Origin: Ornithinibacillus californiensis
GTDB taxonomy: Bacteria > Bacillota > Bacilli > Bacillales > Amphibacillaceae
Length of the DNA stretch: 41,185 nt
NCBI RefSeq assembly: GCF_001038485.1
Contig: NZ_LDUE01000013.1
Coordinates: forward strand, 1-41,185
Reading direction: 5' to 3'
A program made the translations under genes and the position numbers. Position 1 is the first letter of the stretch. Each line of letters opens with the position of its first letter. Positions 34,956-41,185 of the stretch are shown here, in pieces. Under the pieces are notes generated by a model. It did no database searches, was not told the DNA's origin, and worked only from the letters and a program-made list of their open reading frames with translations.

Positions 34956-36209
34956 ATGGGACAACCGGTTAAAAATCAACCGCCAGTAAATGAAAGCGTT
35001 GTCAACAATCAACGTGGTTTTCGTAAGTTATTTAAGTTAATTGGTCCTGCAGTCATTACATCTGCCCTGGTACTAGGTCCAGGAAGCTTAACACTATCTT
35101 CTACGATGGGAACATTATTTGGTTATCAATTACTTTGGTTAGTGGTAGTTGCCGTTATATTTATGATGATTTATACCGAAATGGCTACGAGAATTGGGTT
35201 AGCTTCAAAAATTTCCTTTATTCAAATCATGAAGAATAAATGGGGAAAATGGGGTGCCCTATTAATTGGGATAGGAGCTTTCTTAGTAACAGCATCCTTC
35301 CAAGCTGGTAACTCCATTGGGGTTGGTGTAGCTATTTCATCCATCACCGGTTTATCTCCAACCTTCTGGGTCGTTGCTTTTACGATTTTTGGAGCATTAC
35401 TACTATTTGCAAAAGATTTTTATAATGTGTTAGAAAAATTGATGCTTATCTTGGTTGGGATTATGTTAGCTGCTTTCCTTGTTACAGTATTTTTAGCGCA
35501 ACCATCGATTGGCTCTGTTGCAAGTGGTTTTATCCCAAGCATACCGGATGGTTCATTAGGCTTAATTATTGGATTTACGGCAACTTCTTTTTCTATCGTC
35601 GGTGCAGCATATCAATCCTACCTTGTTCAAGAAAAAGGTTGGACAAAGGAGCTAGCAAAAACAGGAATGAAAGAGTCATACGTTGGAATTGGAATATTAG
35701 GTCTAATATCACTACTAGTTATGATTGCCGCAGCTGCCGTATTAAGACCTGAAGGCATTCAAATTAACTCCATCCAAGATATGGGATTAGCATTAGAACC
35801 TTTATTTGGTTCATGGGCAACAATTGTGTTCATGATTGGACTCTTTGGTGCAGCATTTTCATCCTTAATGGGAAATGCAACAATTGGTGGGTCTATGCTA
35901 AGTGATAGTCTCGGATTTGGAAGTAAACTAAAAAACAATAAAGTTAAAATCGGTATTATTGCCGTCATGTTATTTGGATCAATTGTAGCAATTATTTTCG
36001 GTGGAGCACCTATTAATTTAATTATCTTCGCTCAAGCTATAACCATTGTCGCTGTTCCATTTATTGCTATTGCATTATTAGTAGTAGCGAATGATAAGAA
36101 GATAATGGGCGAGTTAAAAAATACGCTATTTAAAAATATATTAGCGATCGCAGGGTTAATTGTTCTTATCTTATTAGCATTCAATAATATCAAAAATATT
36201 TTCCTATAA
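34956..36209 (+). CDS. Nramp-fold transporter lacking the canonical metal-binding motifs
   Basis: A 417-residue protein with about eleven membrane helices and overall Nramp/MntH similarity (GPAVITSALVLGPGSLTLSS, YTEMATRIGLASK). In metal-transporting Nramps helix 1 has D-P-G-N and helix 6 has M-P-H. Here helix 1 reads GPGS (41-44) and helix 6 reads IVGAAYQ (214-220). Both metal-coordinating sites are therefore missing. In its operon with sugar-acid metabolism genes, an organic substrate is more likely than Mn or Fe; that is inference. GGGGGA ribosome site; first gene of the unit. Confidence 0.85.
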   Translation: MGQPVKNQPPVNESVVNNQRGFRKLFKLIGPAVITSALVLGPGSLTLSSTMGTLFGYQLLWLVVVAVIFMMIYTEMATRIGLASKISFIQIMKNKWGKWGALLIGIGAFLVTASFQAGNSIGVGVAISSITGLSPTFWVVAFTIFGALLLFAKDFYNVLEKLMLILVGIMLAAFLVTVFLAQPSIGSVASGFIPSIPDGSLGLIIGFTATSFSIVGAAYQSYLVQEKGWTKELAKTGMKESYVGIGILGLISLLVMIAAAAVLRPEGIQINSIQDMGLALEPLFGSWATIVFMIGLFGAAFSSLMGNATIGGSMLSDSLGFGSKLKNNKVKIGIIAVMLFGSIVAIIFGGAPINLIIFAQAITIVAVPFIAIALLVVANDKKIMGELKNTLFKNILAIAGLIVLILLAFNNIKNIFL

Positions 36210-36231
36210 AAAATTATGAGGTGATGATCAA

Positions 36232-37248
36232 ATGCAAACAATTGCTGAACTAGAAGAAATCATGACAAAACCTTCCCAACGATTAATCGATGATCTAAAA
36301 CAAGTAAATGGAGATATCATGATATTAGGTGTTGGCGGTAAAATGGGACCAACTCTAGCAAAATTAGCCAAGCGGGCTGTTGATGAAGCAGGTCTAAATA
36401 CTAGAATCATAGGAGTTTCCCGTTTTTCCTCAGGGAATTTACAAGAAGAACTAGAAACTTCTGGCATTGAGACAATCGCTTGTGATCTATTAAATGAAGA
36501 AGAATTAAACCAATTACCATCTGTGAAAAATGTTATTTTCATGGCTGGAAAGAAATTCGGCACGATGGGAAATGAACATTTTACTTGGGCAATGAACACT
36601 TACCTTCCTGGCCGTGTAGCAGAAAAGTTTGCAGATTCAAATATTATCGTGTTCTCCTCTGGGAATATTTATCCATTTGTCGATATAACAAAAGCTGGAT
36701 GTACAGAAGAAACACCGACTCAACCTGTAGGGGAATATGCACAATCTTGTTTAGGAAGAGAACGTGTGTTTACGTACCTTTCCAAGAAAAATAATACACC
36801 AATCTTATTATATCGTCTAAATTACGCAATCGATATGCGCTATGGTGTTCTACTAGAAATTGCTAAGCAAGTGTTTAATGATAAACCAGTTGACTTAACG
36901 ACTGGACATGTCAATGTGATATGGCAAGGGGATGCGAATGAATACGCCCTACGTTCCTTACTACATTGCTCAACCGATCCAGCAATTTTAAACATTACAG
37001 GTCCTGAAACAATTTCTGTTCGTTGGTTGGCAGAAGAATTCGGTCGCCATTTTAACAAGGAAGTAACATTTGTAAACTCAGAGACACCTACTGCATTACT
37101 AAACAATGCAGGAAAAGCACATAAGCTTTTCGGATATCCAAGTACATCCTTACAGCAAATGGTAGAATGGACAGCTGATTGGTTAAAAAATGATGGTCAA
37201 ATGATTGATAAACCTACTCATTTCCAAGAAAGACAAGGAGCGTTTTAA
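36232..37248 (+). CDS. NAD-dependent epimerase/dehydratase-family protein
   Basis: A 338-residue extended short-chain dehydrogenase/reductase. The nucleotide-binding motif is ILGVGGKMGP (31-40) and the second strand ends in VSRFSSG. Ser at FSSGNIYP (about 142-143) and Tyr169 are present, but the usual Y-x-x-x-K reads YAQSC, with Cys173 in place of lysine. The C-terminus holds substrate-domain elements (NITGPETISVRWLAEEFG). The change may alter the chemistry or be typical of a subfamily. AGGTGATG ribosome site; 22 nt after the transporter and directly adjacent to the aldolase gene. Confidence 0.85.
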   Translation: MQTIAELEEIMTKPSQRLIDDLKQVNGDIMILGVGGKMGPTLAKLAKRAVDEAGLNTRIIGVSRFSSGNLQEELETSGIETIACDLLNEEELNQLPSVKNVIFMAGKKFGTMGNEHFTWAMNTYLPGRVAEKFADSNIIVFSSGNIYPFVDITKAGCTEETPTQPVGEYAQSCLGRERVFTYLSKKNNTPILLYRLNYAIDMRYGVLLEIAKQVFNDKPVDLTTGHVNVIWQGDANEYALRSLLHCSTDPAILNITGPETISVRWLAEEFGRHFNKEVTFVNSETPTALLNNAGKAHKLFGYPSTSLQQMVEWTADWLKNDGQMIDKPTHFQERQGAF

Positions 37249-38304
37249 ATGATCAAACAAGAGATTCATGCCTTACTACACGAAGGAACAGTTATTCCAG
37301 CATACCCTCTTGCTTTAACAGCGGATCGCCAGTTTGATGAGAGAGGCCAGCGTGCATTAACAAGATATTATATCGATGCTGGAGTGGGTGGTATTGCGGT
37401 TGGCGTTCACACAACACAATTTGAAATACGCGATCCCGAATTCAATCTATTTGAAAAGGTACTAACCCTGGCAGTAGATGAAATTGACAACTATATGAAA
37501 GATGATCGTCCGTTTATCAAAATAGCTGGAATCTGTGGTGAATTAGAACAAGCAACCTATGAAGCAACGTTTGCCAAGAACTTAGGTTATGACTTAGGAT
37601 TACTAAGTTTTAGAGGATTGAACCATTTGTCAGAAGAAGAACTCATTCATCATACGAAAGAAATTGCTAAAATAATCCCTGTATTTGGGTTTTACCTACA
37701 ACCAGCTGTGGGTGGTAGAGAGTTAAGCTTCGATTTTTGGAAGAAATTTGCTGACATTCCGAATGTTCATGCTATCAAGATCGCTCCCTTTGACCGATAT
37801 CGTACATTAGATGTTGTTCGAGCTGTATGCCATTCCGAACAAAGAGATGATATTGCACTTTATACCGGGAACGACGATAATATAATTACAGATTTAATTA
37901 CGAACTATGAAATACCTGTTAACGGAAAAATCATAAAAAAACATATTGTTGGTGGCTTGCTTGGTCATTGGGCCGCATGGACAAAAAAGGCTGTAGAACA
38001 ATTTGAGGAAATTAAAACGACACGCAAGGAAAACGGTAGTATGGATAAATTCAACGTATTATCGCATCAAGTAACAGATGCCAATTCCGCTTTCTTTGAT
38101 GTCCGAAATAGATTTAAAGGTTGTATCGCTGGAATTAATGAAATACTTGCGCGCCAAGGAATTTTACAAGGTAATTGGTGTTTACTAGAAAAAGAGAAAT
38201 TAAGCCCAGGCCAATCTGAAGAAATTGTCAGAGTTTATCGTGAATACCCTCATTTACATGATGATGATTTCGTTAAGAATAACTTGGAAACATGGTTAAA
38301 CTAG
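37249..38304 (+). CDS. DapA/NAL-superfamily aldolase or dehydratase
   Basis: A 351-residue protein of the dihydrodipicolinate synthase / N-acetylneuraminate lyase superfamily. The Schiff-base lysine is in HAIKIAPFDRYRT and the partner tyrosine in PVFGFYLQPAVGG. The pyruvate carboxylate loop reads GVHTTQF rather than GTTGE, so it is not a true DapA. It is about 50 residues longer than usual. Members act on 2-keto-3-deoxy sugar acids, sialic acid and related compounds, which fits downstream of a uronate lyase. It starts at the base after the epimerase stop codon. Confidence 0.85.
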   Translation: MIKQEIHALLHEGTVIPAYPLALTADRQFDERGQRALTRYYIDAGVGGIAVGVHTTQFEIRDPEFNLFEKVLTLAVDEIDNYMKDDRPFIKIAGICGELEQATYEATFAKNLGYDLGLLSFRGLNHLSEEELIHHTKEIAKIIPVFGFYLQPAVGGRELSFDFWKKFADIPNVHAIKIAPFDRYRTLDVVRAVCHSEQRDDIALYTGNDDNIITDLITNYEIPVNGKIIKKHIVGGLLGHWAAWTKKAVEQFEEIKTTRKENGSMDKFNVLSHQVTDANSAFFDVRNRFKGCIAGINEILARQGILQGNWCLLEKEKLSPGQSEEIVRVYREYPHLHDDDFVKNNLETWLN

Positions 38305-38319
38305 ATTTATAGATAAAAT

Positions 38320-38356
38320 GAGGTGTCCCGAACTTTTTTGGGATGCCTCCTTTCTT
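38320..38356 (+). terminator. terminator or attenuator between aldolase and regulator genes
   Basis: GAGGTGTCCC (38320-38329) pairs with GGGATGCCTC (38340-38349) including two G-U pairs, with a 10-nt loop and TTTCTT after it. It lies 16 nt after the aldolase stop and may limit transcription into the regulator gene. Confidence 0.65.
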
Positions 38357-38377
38357 AAAAAGGAGTGCAATACATAT

Positions 38378-39676
38378 ATGATTACAATCGGTGTTATCGG
38401 ACCAACGTGGACAAACGAACGAATTAAACGCTCCCTTAAAATGTTTCCAAATTTTAAACCTATCTATAAAACTTCCAATAATATATATGATGCACCAGAT
38501 TTTACGGAAGAACTAAAAGAGCAATGTGAAGTTCTTTTATACTCTGGATACATTCCATACTCCATTTCAAAAGGAGTTATTCCAACACATATCCCTGCCC
38601 ATTTTGTACCAATAAAGGGTGCATCTCTATATCGCGCACTATATAAATTACAAAAAGAAGAAAAAAACATGAAGAAGCTTTCCATTGATACATTGTCACC
38701 GTATGAAATCAATGAAATAAACGATGAATTAGAAGAAGACTATAAGTTGATAAAATACGAAGGGAAACTTTCATTAGCTAATACAGATGAAATCGTCCAA
38801 TTCCATGAAAGAGCATATCAAAATGAACAAGCTGATTGTGTATTAACCGGATTAAAAATTGTCTCCGATCGGTTAACAGAAAAAGGAATTCCCAATGAAT
38901 GGCTCGTTCCTACAGAAGAAGATATCATTGTAACACTGGAAAGAGCACTTCTATCAACCGAAGAGCGAAAAAAACTAGAGTCACAGATTGTATTCGGTAT
39001 TATACATATTGAGAATTTAGAGCAATTAAAGAGACAAAGTATATCGGAACAGCATATACAACGACTTTTCATCGAAATCCAAAAGACTATCCTCGACTTT
39101 GTCGAACAGTTTGAAGGATATCTTACTGTCTTGAATGGAAATGAATACCTCTTCGTGACTACTAGGGGAACTTTTGAACGAGTGACACAAGGGTATAAAT
39201 ACTTTCCATTAATTAATGATTTGAAAAGGGAGCAACATGTCAGTATATCAGTTGGTGTAGGTTTTGGAACTTCCGCGAATCAAGCAGGTAATCATGCACG
39301 TATGGCACTCACACAAGCAATCGATTTTAGTGGTGAGAAATGTTTTATTGTCAGAGAGGATCGTAGTGTCATTGGTCCAATCGACAAAGAAGCACCACTT
39401 ACCTATCCACTTAACATTACGGATAAAAAACTATTAAAACAGGCAGAAAAGTCCTCGGTCTCACCGCATTATTTAAGAAAAATCGTATCAATCATTAACC
39501 GTCAGAATAAGAATACGTTTACTGCACAGGAACTTGCGTCACTATTAGGGATTACAACAAGGAGCGCCCATCGAATTCTTTTAGTTTGGTTAGATGCAAA
39601 GATTGTTGAAATTGTTGGCATGGAAAAACTCAGGTCCAAAGGAAGACCACGGCAAGTTTATAAACTATTAATATGA
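38378..39676 (+). CDS. transcriptional regulator with sensor, degenerate GGDEF-like and C-terminal HTH domains
   Basis: A 432-residue protein from the ATG at 38378; AGGAG lies 12 nt upstream, a slightly long spacing. An in-frame ATG at 38318 lies in the terminator stem and is unlikely. Residues 1 to ~95 (ITIGVIGPTWTNERI, LLYSGYIPYSISKG) resemble the PrpR-type N-terminal sensor fold. Residues about 200-330 have a GGDEF-like fold, with GNEYL (254-258) at the GGDEF position and VSISVGVGFGTSANQAGNHA following, so cyclase activity is unlikely. Residues about 375-432 form a helix-turn-helix (TAQELASLLGITTRSAHRIL). It is the likely local regulator of the plus-strand operon. Confidence 0.75.
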   Translation: MITIGVIGPTWTNERIKRSLKMFPNFKPIYKTSNNIYDAPDFTEELKEQCEVLLYSGYIPYSISKGVIPTHIPAHFVPIKGASLYRALYKLQKEEKNMKKLSIDTLSPYEINEINDELEEDYKLIKYEGKLSLANTDEIVQFHERAYQNEQADCVLTGLKIVSDRLTEKGIPNEWLVPTEEDIIVTLERALLSTEERKKLESQIVFGIIHIENLEQLKRQSISEQHIQRLFIEIQKTILDFVEQFEGYLTVLNGNEYLFVTTRGTFERVTQGYKYFPLINDLKREQHVSISVGVGFGTSANQAGNHARMALTQAIDFSGEKCFIVREDRSVIGPIDKEAPLTYPLNITDKKLLKQAEKSSVSPHYLRKIVSIINRQNKNTFTAQELASLLGITTRSAHRILLVWLDAKIVEIVGMEKLRSKGRPRQVYKLLI

Positions 39677-39687
39677 GGTGATATCAG

Positions 39688-40563
39688 TTGACATTAAAAA
39701 TTGGCATGATTGGTCTAGATACGTCACATGTGGAAATTTTCACGAAGTTGCTTAACGATAATCCAACCCTTTACTACAAAGCAAAAGTAACAATAGGATG
39801 CCCCTCTCCTTCTCTTGACCTAGATATAAGTATAAATAGAGTAGAAGGTTATACAAATCTATTAAAAAATAATTATAACGTTACTATCGTATCCTCTATT
39901 GAAGAAGTAGCAGAACAATCCAATGCGATTATGATAACTGCTGTCGATGGTAGAAAGCACTTAGACTTTTTTAAACAAGTTGTATCCTATCAAAAACCAA
40001 TTTTTATTGATAAACCACTTGCTATGTCTGTAAAAGAAGTAAAGGAAATTTTTGCGTTAAGTAAAAAATACAATACTCCCATTATGAGTTCATCATCGTT
40101 ACGTTATGCAGACTCTCTACAGAAACTATTTAAGATGAAAAATGAGCAGCCGAAAGGTGTTTATTTAAAAGGCCCCTTACCGTTCATTGATAAGATGCCG
40201 TATTATTACTGGTACGGAATCCATATGATTGAAATGCTAATTACTATAATGGGAGCAAACTATAAAACTATTTCCATACAAGGTAATGATAAATTTGATG
40301 TAATTACTACGGAATGGGAAGATGGTAGATTTGGTATTATTCAGGGGGACCACCATTGGCATGGTAATTTTGAGGCAATTATTCATTATGAAAATGAGAC
40401 TATTCATTTACCAGTGTATAAGGATGAAAAACCATTCTATGCCTGCTTGTTAGAACAAGTAGTTCCATTTTTTAGTACTGGAAAAAGTCCAATTGATGAA
40501 AAAGAAACAATAGCCGTAATGACTTTTATTGAGGAGGCTAGTAGAATTCGAAGTGGGATTTAG
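39688..40563 (+). CDS. Gfo/Idh/MocA-family oxidoreductase
   Basis: A 291-residue NAD(P)-dependent sugar dehydrogenase homologue. The N-terminus KIGMIGLDTSHVEIF has an unusual dinucleotide loop (GLDTSH rather than GxGxxG). The family motif E-K-P appears as FIDKPLAMS. The C-terminal part has WYGIHMIEML, with the catalytic-region His. It is shorter than the usual 330-390 residues. TTG start with GAGGTGAT upstream; 11 nt after the regulator stop. Last gene of the locus before an IS element. Confidence 0.82.
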   Translation: MTLKIGMIGLDTSHVEIFTKLLNDNPTLYYKAKVTIGCPSPSLDLDISINRVEGYTNLLKNNYNVTIVSSIEEVAEQSNAIMITAVDGRKHLDFFKQVVSYQKPIFIDKPLAMSVKEVKEIFALSKKYNTPIMSSSSLRYADSLQKLFKMKNEQPKGVYLKGPLPFIDKMPYYYWYGIHMIEMLITIMGANYKTISIQGNDKFDVITTEWEDGRFGIIQGDHHWHGNFEAIIHYENETIHLPVYKDEKPFYACLLEQVVPFFSTGKSPIDEKETIAVMTFIEEASRIRSGI

Positions 40564-40619
40564 TGAAATGAAGTATATTTCAAGTTACAACGATAACCTT
40601 TAGGATTAATTGGCTTCTA

Positions 40620-40650
40620 CTCTCTTATAGGATATAGGAGAGGTTCTTTG
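40620..40650 (+). terminator. terminator after the oxidoreductase gene
   Basis: CTCTCTTATA pairs with TATAGGAGAG (40620-40629 with 40633-40642, one G-T pair) with a 3-nt loop, followed by GTTCTTTG. Confidence 0.6.
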
Positions 40651-40921
40651 TCCCACCTACACGAAACAAAAAGACACTAACCAAACTCAAGGCTTTATTA
40701 ATATACATTCGTAGTAATAGGATAAAAGAAATTATAGTACATTGCTATTATGTCATATCTAAGTGTTTAACTTTAATTTCTGGTTATATGGGAATTTATT
40801 GAAAGACAATTCGCAGCATTATAGTAAATAATAATTAGTTAATGAAAACTCAAAAGGCGCAAGATAATATCAAATTACAATTCACTTCTAAAAGAAAAGG
40901 AAGTATGAGATATACTCATTG
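40651..40921. other. intergenic stretch before the IS element
   Basis: About 270 bases of AT-rich sequence with no coding region, RNA gene or repeat that I can support. Confidence 0.45.
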
Positions 40922-40932
40922 GGAGTGTAATA

Positions 40933-40987
40933 TAAACTGTGTAAGTAAGAGAGCGTACGGCTCTTACTTCGCAGTTTATTTTTTTAT
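40933..40987 (+). terminator. hairpin at the IS left end
   Basis: TAAACTG pairs with CAGTTTA and AAGTAAGAG pairs with CTCTTACTT (40943-40951 with 40961-40969), followed by a run of T. It probably blocks read-through into the transposase gene. Confidence 0.65.
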
Positions 40988-41027
40988 TGTTAAACTAATA
41001 ATATATGAATTGGGGGAGTTGTTTCTA

Positions 41028-41185
41028 ATGGCAAAATCTAAACGTGATCCACAATCAGTAGAGTTAGCTAATAGAATAATAGAACAATACCAACCAGAGT
41101 CCGTACAAGACATGCAGAATGCACTGAAAGACATATTTGGTCCTATGTTTGAAGCTATGTTAAAAGGAGAAATGAATCATCATCT
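41028..41185 (+). CDS. IS256-family transposase, N-terminal part (truncated by window end)
   Basis: 52 full codons are visible from an ATG preceded by GGGGGAG. The sequence includes VELANRIIEQYQPESVQDM and ALKDIFGPMFEAMLKGEMN, which matches the conserved N-terminal helical region of Mutator/IS256 transposases (A-L-K-D-L-F-x-x-x-x-E-x-M-L-x-x-E-M). The catalytic DDE domain lies outside the window. Confidence 0.85.
   Translation, partial: MAKSKRDPQSVELANRIIEQYQPESVQDMQNALKDIFGPMFEAMLKGEMNHH

Larger units (their letters stand above)
40922..41185 (+). mobile_element. IS256-family insertion sequence, left end (cut by window)
   Basis: The segment from about 40922 (GTGTAATATAAACTGTGTAAG) resembles IS256-type terminal inverted repeats and is followed by the transposase start. 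The exact left boundary and target duplication cannot be fixed without the right end. Confidence 0.75.

Overview
The window looks like chromosomal DNA of a low-GC Gram-positive bacterium of the Bacillaceae, probably a salt-tolerant relative of Oceanobacillus, Virgibacillus or Gracilibacillus. Supporting signs are AT-rich sequence, strong GGAGG ribosome binding sites, frequent TTG/GTG starts, T-box leaders, lipoprotein/LplB/LplC-type importers, a YesL-like protein and a Bacillus-style aromatic operon. The genus is an inference.

Region 1 (1-5.9 kb). The left edge holds the leader and one or two promoters of what is probably an rRNA operon running leftwards out of the window. Next is an unusual regulator: an alpha/beta-hydrolase fold whose nucleophile serine is replaced by glycine, fused to a winged-helix DNA-binding domain. 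It is divergent from three genes for a small membrane protein, a membrane-anchored histidine-rich protein and a membrane-anchored PIN nuclease. A creatininase-family amidohydrolase and a SulP transporter without a STAS domain follow on the minus strand.

Region 2 (6.0-12.6 kb). A consensus sigma-A promoter feeds two complete tandem T-box riboswitches, both with a tyrosine (UAC) specifier. They control a compact aromatic amino acid operon: chorismate mutase/DAHP synthase, chorismate synthase, HisC aminotransferase, prephenate dehydrogenase and EPSP synthase. A terminator and two decayed gene remnants follow.

Region 3 (13.0-16.8 kb). A secreted, extremely charged repeat protein with a DUF5667-like domain lies downstream of a cyclic-di-GMP-I riboswitch. 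Then come an M20 hydantoinase/carbamoylase-type amidohydrolase and a YetF-like DUF421 protein.

Region 4 (16.9-40.6 kb). This is a large locus that reads as uptake and breakdown of an unidentified polysaccharide or modified oligosaccharide. On the minus strand are a secreted two-CBM plus beta-propeller protein; an operon with a deacetylase-like protein, a DegT aminotransferase, a frameshifted propeller protein, an esterase, a GntR/solute-binding-protein fusion regulator, a heparinase II/III-like lyase and a YesL-like protein; and an LplB/LplC/lipoprotein importer. On the plus strand are an Nramp-fold transporter without the metal-binding motifs, an epimerase/dehydratase homologue, a DapA-type aldolase, a second regulator with a degenerate GGDEF-like domain, and a Gfo/Idh/MocA oxidoreductase. 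Tandem 11-bp repeats precede three minus-strand transcription units, and a different tandem 11-bp repeat precedes the plus-strand unit, suggesting two regulatory circuits.

The right edge (from about 40.92 kb) enters an IS256-family insertion sequence that is cut by the window end.
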